64,000 nucleotides of DNA from Caballeronia glebae (GTDB lineage Bacteria; Pseudomonadota; Gammaproteobacteria; Burkholderiales; Burkholderiaceae), in the NCBI RefSeq assembly GCF_001545035.1, contig NZ_FCOJ02000024.1:38877-102876 (forward strand), in the 5' to 3' direction. The position numbers and the translations under genes were made by a program. The notes below the pieces were generated by a model. That model was given only the letters and a program-made list of their open reading frames with translations, did not search any database and was not told where the DNA came from. Positions 46,942 to 55,571 of the stretch are shown here, one piece after another. Numbering within the stretch: the first letter of the stretch is position 1; the number at the start of each line of letters is the position of its first letter.

Positions 46942-47673
46942 ATGCCGACGAAACGCTTGCGGCTCGGAATTCTGACGCCTTCTTCCAACACGGCGCTCGA
47001 ACCGATAACCTGCGCCATGCTGAGCGCGCTGCCACACGTGAGCGCGCACTTCGCGCGCTTCACCGTGACGAAAATCAGCCTGACGGACGAGGCGCTCGGC
47101 CAGTTCGACGCGAGCCGCATTCTCGATGCAGCGGAGCAGCTCGCCGATGCGCGTGTCGATGTTATCGGCTGGAGCGGCACGTCGGCGGGCTGGCTCGGCT
47201 TCGAGCGCGACGAAGCGCTCTGCCGCCAGTTAACGGAAGCGACCGGCATTCCCGCGACCACTTCGGTGCTCGCGTTGAACGAGATCCTCGCGAAGACGGG
47301 CGTGCGACGCCTGGGTCTCGTCTCGCCTTACATCGACAATGTGCAGGAACGTATCATCCGCAACTACAAACGGCGCGGCATCGAATGCGTGGCGGAGCGG
47401 CATCTGGGCTTGAGCGAGAATTTCAGCTTCGCCGAAGTGCCCGACACGCTGCTCGCCAACATGATGCGCGAGGCTGCGTTCGCCCGACCCGACGCGCTGA
47501 CGACGTTCTGCACGAACCTGCACGCGGCGCATCTCGCACAGTCGTTCGAGCGCGACACAGGCATTCCCGCGTATGACACGGTCGCCACTGTCGTGTGGAA
47601 AGCACTCAGGATGTTCGATGTGGATATGTCGACGTTATCGAGTTGGGGAAAGTTATTCTCTTTGCGTCTATAA
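46942..47673 (+). CDS. Asp/Glu racemase-superfamily enzyme, arylmalonate decarboxylase-like
   Basis: 243 residues. N-terminal LGILTPSSNT and an internal Asp/Glu-racemase fold. In maleate isomerases and racemases a first catalytic cysteine lies in the GCTSG loop; here the loop reads WSGTSAGW, with Gly at that place and Thr-Ser retained, as in arylmalonate decarboxylase (G74-T75-S76). The PYIDNVQERI segment matches the decarboxylase YIDDVNERL region with its Tyr126, and a single cysteine follows in TTFCTNLH (Cys188 equivalent). A cofactor-free decarboxylase or isomerase of a malonate/maleate-like acid is likely. Last gene of the operon, 12 bp after the deaminase gene. Confidence 0.78.
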   Translation: MPTKRLRLGILTPSSNTALEPITCAMLSALPHVSAHFARFTVTKISLTDEALGQFDASRILDAAEQLADARVDVIGWSGTSAGWLGFERDEALCRQLTEATGIPATTSVLALNEILAKTGVRRLGLVSPYIDNVQERIIRNYKRRGIECVAERHLGLSENFSFAEVPDTLLANMMREAAFARPDALTTFCTNLHAAHLAQSFERDTGIPAYDTVATVVWKALRMFDVDMSTLSSWGKLFSLRL

Positions 47674-47702
47674 CCTTAAGGAATGCGCCGCGTCGCTATG
47701 AA

Positions 47703-48692
47703 TCACGCCGTGTCGCCGCTCTTTCTTCGAGACCGGTATTCCGTTGGCGACATCAGGAATTGCTTTCTGAACACCTTCGAGAACCTTTCTCCATTGGTCA
47801 AACCGGTCCTGCGCGCAATCTTATCGATCGGCAAGTCGCTTTTGACCAGCAATTCGCAACTCAAATTTAGCCGCGCGCGCAAAAGATACTGCGACGGCGT
47901 CAGCCCGATTTCACGCTTGAACAAGCGCAGGAAATTGCGCTCGCTCATCGCGACGGTGCGGGCCGCATCGCCGACGGAGATCGGACGGCCGCAATTGCGC
48001 TCCAGCCAGCGCGCCGATTCCTGCGCTTTTTCCGCGAGCGTGGTCGTCCCGATCGTGCTCAGCATGATCGGCAGATGCTGGTCGTTGGACGAGGCCAGCC
48101 GATCCGCCAACGCCGTGGCGATATCGTAGCCGAGATCGCGCTTCACGAGCGCGAGCGAGTTGATCAGCGCATCGCCGCGTTCGGTCGACGTCGTGCTCTT
48201 CGACGTCGCGGCACCCCATACGCCACGCCCAACGGAAGCCCAGTCGCGCCGGGCGACGCCCGCGGCGGCGAGCAACGCGTCGCCATTGCCGAGCGACCCG
48301 ACCGCGCCGCTTTGCGAACAGGCGATCCTCAGTGAGTCGAGCAGCCCCTCATCGGCGGCCGCACGCGTCACACCTGCGCCGCCCGCGATATACAACGCAT
48401 CGAAGCCCTGAAACCTCTGGCCGCCCAATCGCTCGGTCCAGACGCAGACCGACGACGAACAAGCTATCGCGCCACCGCGAGCGGAGACGAGACGAACGCT
48501 ATAGGTCACGCCGTTGCTCAGGATGGAGGACTGCAGCTCGTTGGCGATATGAAGCGCCTCGGCAAGCGTTCCAGCACCGAGAAGAGAGAATCCGTCATAC
48601 AACACGATTCCTATGAGTTTTGTCGATCTCTCTTCGGCTGCGTGATAAAGGTTGTTGAACTCTGCATCGCCGAAGGCTGTAACGTGAGACAT
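47703..48692 (-). CDS. GlxA-type transcriptional regulator (DJ-1/PfpI plus AraC domains)
   Basis: 329 residues: N-terminal DJ-1/PfpI-like domain (IGIVLYDGFSLLGAGTLAEALHIAN, FDALYIAGGAGV) and C-terminal AraC domain (ISVGDAARTVAMSERNFLRLFKREIGLTPSQYLLRARLNLSCELL, second HTH IDKIARRTGLTNGERFSKVFRKQF). The nucleophile-elbow Cys of DJ-1 enzymes is not evident (IACSQSGAV), as in regulatory members. It is convergent with the catabolic operon (29 bp) and faces the exopolysaccharide locus across a 584-bp intergenic region; it may control either. Confidence 0.85.
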   Translation of the reverse strand: MSHVTAFGDAEFNNLYHAAEERSTKLIGIVLYDGFSLLGAGTLAEALHIANELQSSILSNGVTYSVRLVSARGGAIACSSSVCVWTERLGGQRFQGFDALYIAGGAGVTRAAADEGLLDSLRIACSQSGAVGSLGNGDALLAAAGVARRDWASVGRGVWGAATSKSTTSTERGDALINSLALVKRDLGYDIATALADRLASSNDQHLPIMLSTIGTTTLAEKAQESARWLERNCGRPISVGDAARTVAMSERNFLRLFKREIGLTPSQYLLRARLNLSCELLVKSDLPIDKIARRTGLTNGERFSKVFRKQFLMSPTEYRSRRKSGDTA

Positions 48693-49276
48693 GGCGTTAT
48701 CTTCCTATGTTTCGGTTGCAGATCTGCGGAACTAATGAACGTACCAATGCTATCGATTCCGTACTATTTCGGGAGCGTAGTTTCCTATTGCGTCCGTTCT
48801 TTCCGCCGTGGCCGGTAAAAGCATGGTTTTGGCCGAGATCGACGCATCCGGCCGCCATAACAACACGACTGTTCGATCTAGTCCGCTTCCTGTCAGATTC
48901 GACAGGAAAGTTATTGGAATACATTTAATACGGACATCGAATCTATCAGCCGTTTGACGCGGTAAATACAGAGCGGCGTTTATTGGAGTGATGTTTCCCT
49001 CGTTCGATCGCCACGCCTCGACGATTCCCGAAACATAACCTCTGCTTCCGTCATCACCTTGTCGAAACCGGACTATGGAACTACCACCGGCAACCCGGCC
49101 AACATCTTGCCGAATTCCGTCACGCACGAGGCCATGATTCGTGCGAGCGCTACGCTCTGTCATGAAACGGAACGCTAGGGGAGGACTTGTTATTGCACAG
49201 CGCCTCGGTCTCGTAGACGAGCACATCATTGCGTAGGCATGCGTGGGGCACCACCTCGAATCATGGAGTCGCTCAC
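48693..49276. promoter_or_regulatory. 584-bp divergent intergenic region before the exopolysaccharide locus
   Basis: More AT-rich than the coding DNA and without a convincing gene: a minus-strand ORF (48750-49229) has poor codon usage and no ribosome site. It contains a perfect inverted repeat TTCCTGTC/GACAGGAA (48887-48894 and 48901-48908, six-base loop) followed by the AT-rich GTTATTGGAATACATTTAAT, a plausible operator/promoter. The methyltransferase start at 49277 has GGAG eight bases upstream. Confidence 0.45.
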
Positions 49277-50044
49277 ATGAGTTTCAGCAAGCGGTACTCG
49301 CAATACTATGATCTTTTCTATCACGAAAAGAACTACAAGGCCGAGGCCGCGTTCGTCACGGACCTGCTTGGCCGGTATGGAATAGTCAGTGGTCATCTAA
49401 TGGATCTCGGTTGCGGAACCGGACGCCACGCGGCGGAACTGGCGGCCACGGGCTTCTCGGTTTCCGGCGTGGACATGAGCTTCGACATGCTTGCCCGCGC
49501 CGATGCCAGGCGAACCTCGCTGCCGGGCACGGTAGCGAAGAGGCTGAAGTTCCAGCAAGGCGACGCGCGCACCGTCCGCACCGAAGAGACCTATGACGCG
49601 GTCGTATCGCTATTTCATGTCGCAAGCTATCAGACGACGAACGCCGACTTCATGGCGATGTGCCACACCGCCGCGACACATCTGCCGCGCTCCGGACTCT
49701 TCCTTTTCGATTGTTGGTACGGCCCGGCCGTTCTTGCCGACCCGCCCAAGGTTCGCGTCAAGCGCGCCACGAGCGATGAGACCGCGGTGATACGCATTGC
49801 CGAGCCGCTGATGCGCCCTCATGACAATACCGTCACCGTCAACTACACGATCATGATGACGGACGGGAAGACGCAGTCCGTCGAAACCGTTCTAGAGACG
49901 CACGTCATGCGCTATATGTTCAAGCCGGAAGTCGAGCTTATGCTGGATCTCAGCGGCTTCGAGGTGCTCGACAGCGTGAGGTGGATGGGTGGCGAACTGA
50001 GCGCCGCGGATCTGTCCGCAACTTTCGTCGCGAGAAAGAGATGA
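49277..50044 (+). CDS. SAM-dependent methyltransferase, class I
   Basis: 255 residues from the ATG at 49277. Rossmann-type SAM site: motif I LMDLGCGTGRHAAELA, acidic end of strand 2 in VSGVDMS, motif II region QQGDARTVR, motif III-like DAVVSLFHVASY. Tyr-rich N terminus (YSQYYDLFYHEKNY) is typical of sugar/antibiotic methyltransferases. Location at the border of the polysaccharide locus suggests methylation of a sugar residue. Lower GC than core genes. Confidence 0.8.
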   Translation: MSFSKRYSQYYDLFYHEKNYKAEAAFVTDLLGRYGIVSGHLMDLGCGTGRHAAELAATGFSVSGVDMSFDMLARADARRTSLPGTVAKRLKFQQGDARTVRTEETYDAVVSLFHVASYQTTNADFMAMCHTAATHLPRSGLFLFDCWYGPAVLADPPKVRVKRATSDETAVIRIAEPLMRPHDNTVTVNYTIMMTDGKTQSVETVLETHVMRYMFKPEVELMLDLSGFEVLDSVRWMGGELSAADLSATFVARKR

Positions 50045-50081
50045 TGCCGGCATCGCGCGCGCCGCGCGCGATGCACTCGGT

Positions 50082-51458
50082 TCAGTAGGCGTTGGTCCCG
50101 CGCAGCCCCTTGAACACCGTCGCGGCAATGATGCGCATATCCAGTGCGAAGGTCCAGTTTCCCAGATAGTACAAATCGTGCGCAACGCGCGCCTCCATCT
50201 TTTCTATCCGGTCCGTTTCTCCCCGAAATCCGTTGACCTGCGCCCACCCGGTTATGCCCGGCTTGACCCGGTAACGATGGATATAACCTTGCACGACCTT
50301 CTGATAAAGATCGTCATGTTCTAGCGCGTGCGGACGCGGTCCGACGACGGACATATCGCCGCGCAGAACATTGAAGAATTGCGGCAACTCATCGAGACTC
50401 GTGCGTCGAAGGAACGCGCCGACTCGCGTCACACGTGGATCGTTACGCGTCGCCTGCTTAAGCACGCCGGCCTGTTCGGTATGCAGGCGCATCGACCGGA
50501 ACTTGTAGATGGTGAACTCGCGACCGTCCGCGCCCTTGCGACGCTGCCTGAACAGCACAGGCCCGGACGAACTGAGCTTGACCGCAATAGCAATGCAGAT
50601 CAAAAGCGGCGCAACCGCGATAAGCGCCGCGAGCGCAAATAGCCGATCGAATACATCCTTCTGCAACAGCGCCCGCTGTGAAAGCGGAGAAGCCACGAGA
50701 TTGATCGCGGCCACACCGAGCAGGTCGCTCACGCCGCTCTCGAAGAGCGCCAGGCTGCGCACGTCGGGGATGAATCGCACGTTGACCAGATCGTCGCGAA
50801 ACTCGTTCACGAAACGCAGAATGGCTTTGTCTTGCGACAGCGGCAGCGCGAGCCAGACCTCGTGCACATGCTGCTCGCGCGCGTGGCGGACGAACGCGTC
50901 GAAATCTTCGAAGATGGGTACATCTGAAGTTATCTGCAATTCGGGCGAAGTATTGAATACCGCGATAGTACGAAAGCCGGAATGGCTTGCGCGTTCGATT
51001 CTTTTCATGATCGATTCGCAATGCCGTCCGCAACCGACGACCGCCACGTCGTGAAAGTTCATCCCGGCATGGCGCATGCGCGCGAGCACCGCGTGCGTGA
51101 CGAGACGTCCCACGATCATCAACGCGCCCGACATCGCCGTCCAGTAAGCGAACCACAAGCGCGAGACATCGTCGAGCCGATGCAGCGAGAACATCAGCAC
51201 GAGGACGCAGGCTTGCACCACCAGCCAGGCGAGCGACACGCGGCTCGCCAGCACGAGCTTGCTGCGCCCGCGCCACGACTCGTACACGCCGAAGCCCGGG
51301 AACAATACGAGAGAAAACGCCGCTGCAAAAGCCACGAATGGCATGTAATAGCCGGGTTCGGCGATATTGTCGAACCTGATCCGCGATGCGACGGTGGCGC
51401 CCCCTATCACCATGGCGACATCGAAGAGCCTTGCCAGCAATCCTTGAATATCGCGCAT
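50082..51458 (-). CDS. wcaJ: undecaprenyl-phosphate glucose/galactose phosphotransferase (WcaJ-like)
   Basis: 458 residues from the ATG at 51458. Four to five N-terminal transmembrane helices, a CoA-binding-like Rossmann domain ([17 protein letters not shown]), another helix, and the catalytic bacterial sugar-transferase domain: [81 protein letters not shown]. Transfers the first sugar-1-phosphate to undecaprenyl phosphate at the inner membrane, starting the exopolysaccharide repeat unit. Follows manC on the same strand (35 bp). Confidence 0.92.
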   Translation of the reverse strand: MRDIQGLLARLFDVAMVIGGATVASRIRFDNIAEPGYYMPFVAFAAAFSLVLFPGFGVYESWRGRSKLVLASRVSLAWLVVQACVLVLMFSLHRLDDVSRLWFAYWTAMSGALMIVGRLVTHAVLARMRHAGMNFHDVAVVGCGRHCESIMKRIERASHSGFRTIAVFNTSPELQITSDVPIFEDFDAFVRHAREQHVHEVWLALPLSQDKAILRFVNEFRDDLVNVRFIPDVRSLALFESGVSDLLGVAAINLVASPLSQRALLQKDVFDRLFALAALIAVAPLLICIAIAVKLSSSGPVLFRQRRKGADGREFTIYKFRSMRLHTEQAGVLKQATRNDPRVTRVGAFLRRTSLDELPQFFNVLRGDMSVVGPRPHALEHDDLYQKVVQGYIHRYRVKPGITGWAQVNGFRGETDRIEKMEARVAHDLYYLGNWTFALDMRIIAATVFKGLRGTNAY

Positions 51459-51493
51459 GTTATGCCCCGCCTTCGAGAGCTTCGTCGATAAGA

Positions 51494-53008
51494 TCAAATG
51501 CGGCCGTAGCAATCGTCCAGGCGCACGATATCGTCTTCGCCGAGATACGAGCCCGATTGAACTTCGATGATTTCGAGTTGCACCTTACCCGGATTTTCGA
51601 GCCGATGCCGCACGCCGAGCGGAATGAAGGTGGATTCGTTTTCCGACAGGAGGAACTGATCGTCGCCGCGCGTGACGAGCGCCGTGCCACGCACGACCAC
51701 CCAATGCTCCGCGCGATGATGATGCATCTGCAGCGAAAGCCGCGCTCCCGGCGCGACGACGATGCGCTTCACCTGGAAGCGCTCGCCGTGCTCGATCGAA
51801 TCGAAAAAGCCCCACGGACGACGGACCTTTCGATGCGTTTCGGCCTCGGGCGCGTGTTGCTCGCGGATACGCGCGACGAGGCGCTTGATGTCCTGCGCAT
51901 GCGAGCGATCGACGACCAGCACGGCATCGTCGGTATCGACGACCACGAGGTTCGCGGTGCCCACACACGCGACGAGTCTTCCGCCATCGGAGCGCGCGTA
52001 GCTGGACGTCGCGCCTTCGAAAACCACGCGGCCGCTTCCGACGTTGCCCGAACCGTCCTTTTCCATGGCCTCCCACACCGCGTCCCAAGAACCGAGATCC
52101 GACCATCCCGCCGAGAGCGGCACGACCACGCCCTTGCAAGGCGAGCCGGCGTCGCCGATGTGCTCCATCACTGCGTAATCGATCGAGTCGGACGGCACGC
52201 GGCCGAATTGATGCGGACAAGGACGGAAGAAGCGACCATCCGCCTTGCCATCCTTGAGCGCCGCTGTGCATGTCGCATGCATTTCGCCATTGAGATGCGC
52301 AAGCGCATCGAGCCACACGCTAGCGCGGACGATGAAGATACCGCTATTCCACCAGTATGTTTGCGCGGCGACGTATTGCGCGGCGAGTTCGGCCGCGGGC
52401 TTTTCGACGAATCGGTCGATAACATGAGCGCCGTTTTCGAGCGGCTCGCCGAGGCGGATATAGCCGAAGCCCGTATCGGGCCGCGTGGGCGGAACGCCAA
52501 GCGTCACGATCATTCCGCGCTCAGCGTATTCCGCCGCTGTCGATATAGCTTCGTGTAGCGCGGGAAGATCGGCGATGGAATGATCGGAAGGCATCACGAT
52601 CAGGATCGCGTCTTCATCACGCGTGACGGCCGCAAGCGCTGCGAGCGTAAGCGCGGGCGCCGTATCCCGGCGCGCTGGTTCGAGAATGATCTTCGCATCG
52701 ACGCCGCATAGCCGCACCTGCTCCTCGGTCGTGAAGCGATGTTCCTCGCCACACACGATGATCGGATGCGTGTCGACGTCGAATACGCCTGAGAATCCGT
52801 CCATTCGTAAGACCGTAGCCTGCAACAACGAGTCGCGTCCCACCACACCGATGAGCTGCTTCGGAAACTGCTCGCGCGACATCGGCCAGAGGCGCGTGCC
52901 CGATCCGCCCGCGAGTATGACGGGCACGATGCGACGGCAAGACTGCATATCCGGCGCTAGCGCATTGGTTATCGACATCGAGCCGGCCGAACTCATTGCG
53001 TTCTCCAT
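51494..53008 (-). CDS. manC: mannose-1-phosphate guanylyltransferase / mannose-6-phosphate isomerase
   Basis: 504 residues, bifunctional type II PMI. N-terminal nucleotidyltransferase: VPVILAGGSGTRLWPMSREQFPKQ, EPARRDTAPA, VMPSDHSI, FVEKP, YWWNSGIF. C-terminal cupin PMI domain: RPWGFFDSIEHGERFQVKRIVV, LSLQMHHHRAEHWVVVRGTA, SENESTFIPLGVRHRLENPG. Makes GDP-mannose, the precursor for GDP-4-keto-6-deoxymannose used by the neighbouring perosamine-synthase-like and fucose-synthase genes. Start has GGAG seven bases upstream. Confidence 0.94.
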   Translation of the reverse strand: MENAMSSAGSMSITNALAPDMQSCRRIVPVILAGGSGTRLWPMSREQFPKQLIGVVGRDSLLQATVLRMDGFSGVFDVDTHPIIVCGEEHRFTTEEQVRLCGVDAKIILEPARRDTAPALTLAALAAVTRDEDAILIVMPSDHSIADLPALHEAISTAAEYAERGMIVTLGVPPTRPDTGFGYIRLGEPLENGAHVIDRFVEKPAAELAAQYVAAQTYWWNSGIFIVRASVWLDALAHLNGEMHATCTAALKDGKADGRFFRPCPHQFGRVPSDSIDYAVMEHIGDAGSPCKGVVVPLSAGWSDLGSWDAVWEAMEKDGSGNVGSGRVVFEGATSSYARSDGGRLVACVGTANLVVVDTDDAVLVVDRSHAQDIKRLVARIREQHAPEAETHRKVRRPWGFFDSIEHGERFQVKRIVVAPGARLSLQMHHHRAEHWVVVRGTALVTRGDDQFLLSENESTFIPLGVRHRLENPGKVQLEIIEVQSGSYLGEDDIVRLDDCYGRI

Positions 53009-53101
53009 GGCTGCACTCCGTGATGTGTCGACCCATCATCGGTGCGAGGGATGACGGTCATATGAAGCAGACGATGCCCCGCGCGCATGGCTGCGGGATC
53101 T

Positions 53102-54220
53102 CTAGAGATACTCGCCCATCATGTTTCGAACCGCCGCCACCACGTGATCCTGCTGGGCCTCGGTTAGCGCAAGTCCACTCGGCAGATAGAAGCCGCGCCG
53201 GCCCATGCGCTCGGCGACCGGATAACTTTCTCCGTCGAATAACCCCTGTTTGCGAAACACCGGTTGTTCGTGCATGGGCCAGAAGAATGGCCGCGCGCTG
53301 ACGCCTGCATCGGCCAGTATCGCGCGTGCTTCGTCTGCGCCTATGGGCAAGCGATCGTCCAGCATCACGCCGAATACCCAATAAATGTTCTCGGCATAAG
53401 AACACGCGACCGGCGCCAATTCGAGTCCTCGCACGTCGTGCAGAAGCGCTTCATAACGCCGCCCCAGTTCGCGCTTTCTCGCGACATGCTCATCGAGATT
53501 TTCGAACTGCGCAAGCCCGACCGCCGCCTGAAGACTGCTCATACGATAGTTCCAGCCCAGCTCCTCATGCACGAATCGCCTCTCGGGTTTGAAGCAAAGG
53601 TTTCGCAGGCTCCTTGCGCGCGCGGCGAGTGCGTCATCGTCGCAGAGGATCATGCCTCCCTCGCCCGTGGTTATGTGCTTGTTCGCATAGAAGCTGAAGC
53701 AGGAAATATCCCCGAAGCTACCGCATTGCTTTCCCTCATAAGTCAGCCCGATAGCCTGCGCCGCGTCTTCGATCACGGCAAGGCCGTACTTCTTCGCGAG
53801 ATCCAGCACCGGCTTCAAGTCGACGGGCAGACCGAAGGTATGCACCGCCATGACCGCGCGCGTGCGCTCCGTGATGGCCGCTTCGATCTTCGCTACGTCC
53901 ATGTTCCATGTATCCGCATTCGAATCGACGAGTCGCAGACGCGCGCCGGCGCGAACGATCGCCGACGCGCAGGAGATGATCGTGTGCGTGGGAATGATCA
54001 CTTCATCGTCCGGACCGAGATTCAGTGCGGCCGCGGTAACGTCCAGCGCCGCACTTCCGTTCGCGACGGCGATCGCATGCTTGCGGCCCACATAGGCGGC
54101 CATGGCCCGCTCGAAGCGCTCGACGAATACACCGTCCGACGAGATCCAGCCGCTTTCGATGCATTCGTTAAGGTATGTCCTCTCGTTTCCCTCGAGCAGG
54201 GGTTCGTTTACCGGAATCAT
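53102..54220 (-). CDS. per: DegT/DnrJ aminotransferase, GDP-perosamine synthase-like
   Basis: 372 residues, fold-type I PLP sugar aminotransferase. IPVNEPLLEGNERTYLNECIESGWISSDGVFVERFE, VANGSAALDVTAAAL, IEDAAQAIG, PLP lysine in SFYANKHITTGEGGM. These segments match GDP-perosamine synthases (Per/RfbE), which aminate GDP-4-keto-6-deoxy-D-mannose; ManC upstream supports a GDP-sugar substrate. A UDP-sugar 4-aminotransferase cannot be excluded. Confidence 0.82.
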   Translation of the reverse strand: MIPVNEPLLEGNERTYLNECIESGWISSDGVFVERFERAMAAYVGRKHAIAVANGSAALDVTAAALNLGPDDEVIIPTHTIISCASAIVRAGARLRLVDSNADTWNMDVAKIEAAITERTRAVMAVHTFGLPVDLKPVLDLAKKYGLAVIEDAAQAIGLTYEGKQCGSFGDISCFSFYANKHITTGEGGMILCDDDALAARARSLRNLCFKPERRFVHEELGWNYRMSSLQAAVGLAQFENLDEHVARKRELGRRYEALLHDVRGLELAPVACSYAENIYWVFGVMLDDRLPIGADEARAILADAGVSARPFFWPMHEQPVFRKQGLFDGESYPVAERMGRRGFYLPSGLALTEAQQDHVVAAVRNMMGEYL

Positions 54221-54581
54221 CAGGTCCCTCTCCTGGTGTCAAGATCGATGCTTTATGGCTCGTCTGAGCCGGTCCGCTAACGAAGGAATTGCTTCATCAA
54301 CGGCCTGCATGCGTTCACGGAGCATAGGACCCGGGAAAGGCTCGCCAGGCGGGGTGGCCGAATATGCCATGACGTTGGCTGAAGCGGGTTTCGCCCTGAT
54401 AAGCGGTGCTTGGTACGCTGCTGGCGGCGGCACATCGATGACGAGGAAAGGCTGGTCGCGACAATACCTTGCCACCGTCCGCCACAAGCTGATGGTTGCC
54501 CGGATGCCTCGCTAATCTGGCAATCGCACATCGGGCCTCACGCTCCGATCAACGCACCTCAATGGACGATTGAGCACCAAC
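54221..54581. promoter_or_regulatory. 361-bp divergent intergenic region, per-like to fcl
   Basis: Contains the divergent promoters of the per-manC-wcaJ and fcl-fucosyltransferase units. A minus-strand frame (54239-54487, 82 codons) is open but has much lower third-position GC than genuine genes here and no clear ribosome site, so I treat it as non-coding or a decayed remnant. The aminotransferase start has GGAGAGGGACC just upstream (minus strand). Confidence 0.35.
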
Positions 54582-55532
54582 ATGAATAAAGGTTCTCGGA
54601 TATTTGTTGCCGGTCACAAGGGCATGGTCGGCTCGGCCCTTGTCCGGCATCTCGCCAGTCGCGGCTATCACCACTTAATCACGCGTTCCAGACAAGAACT
54701 CGACTTGCTGGACCAGCGCGCGGTGGCCGACTTCTTTGGCCAGGAAAGCATCGACGTCGTGCTACTCGCTGCCGCAAAGGTCGGCGGCATACATGCAAAC
54801 TCCACTCAACCGGCATCGTTTCTCTATGAGAATCTCGTCATCGAGACCAATGTAATTCACGCGGCCTTCACGAAGCGCACGCCCGAACTGGTCTTCTTCG
54901 GTTCTTCCTGCATCTACCCGAAGTATTGCCCTCAACCGATCAAGGAAGAATATCTGCTCACGAGCGGCTTCGAGCAGACCAACGAAGCCTATGCGATTGC
55001 GAAGATCGCCGGGCTCAAGCTTTGTGAAGCTTATAACCGCCAGCATGGAATGCGCTATATCTCGGTAATGCCCACGAACCTTTACGGTCCGAACGATAAC
55101 TATGATCTGCAAAACGGGCACGTTCTGGCCGCGCTCATCCGTAAGGCACACGAAGCCAAGATGAACGGACTTCGGTCGATCTCAGTCTGGGGTTCCGGCT
55201 CGCCGAGACGTGAATTCCTGCACGTGGACGATCTGGCGTCGGCGGTATTGGCATTGCTCGACAGCGACAACGCCGAGGGCACATTCAATATCGGATGTGG
55301 ACGCGACATAGCGATTGCGGACCTCGCTCGTCTTGTTTGCGACGTCATAGGCTTTCAGGGCTCGCTCGATTTCGATAGCTCGAAACCAGATGGAACGCCG
55401 AGAAAGTTGCTCGACGTGTCGAGGCTCTCCGCCTTGGGGTGGACGCCCACGATTTCACTCAGGGACGGCATCGCGGCGACCTATGCCGACTTCACGAAGA
55501 ACGCGCAGCGTACCGGGTACGTCGATGCGTGA
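54582..55532 (+). CDS. fcl: GDP-L-fucose synthase
   Basis: 316 residues from the ATG at 54582 (a TTG at 54570 adds four). Extended SDR epimerase/reductase: NAD(P) motif VAGHKGMVGSAL, catalytic Ser/Cys in FGSSCIYPK, Y-x3-K in YAIAKIAG, His in NGHVLAAL, as in E. coli GMER (S107, C109, Y136, K140, H179). Converts GDP-4-keto-6-deoxymannose to GDP-L-fucose. Gmd, which makes the substrate, is not in the window. Followed 39 bp later by a fucosyltransferase-like gene. Confidence 0.92.
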   Translation: MNKGSRIFVAGHKGMVGSALVRHLASRGYHHLITRSRQELDLLDQRAVADFFGQESIDVVLLAAAKVGGIHANSTQPASFLYENLVIETNVIHAAFTKRTPELVFFGSSCIYPKYCPQPIKEEYLLTSGFEQTNEAYAIAKIAGLKLCEAYNRQHGMRYISVMPTNLYGPNDNYDLQNGHVLAALIRKAHEAKMNGLRSISVWGSGSPRREFLHVDDLASAVLALLDSDNAEGTFNIGCGRDIAIADLARLVCDVIGFQGSLDFDSSKPDGTPRKLLDVSRLSALGWTPTISLRDGIAATYADFTKNAQRTGYVDA

Positions 55533-55571
55533 CAATCGCATTCCAGCGAACATAGTCAACGGGGGTCGAAC

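Noticed and set aside
48750..49229. 159-codon minus-strand ORF in the intergenic region before the polysaccharide locus
   Set aside because: Poor codon usage for this genome, no ribosome site, no motif.
54239..54487. 82-codon minus-strand ORF between the per-like gene and fcl
   Set aside because: Third-position GC far below that of neighbouring genes and no ribosome binding site; kept only as a possible remnant.
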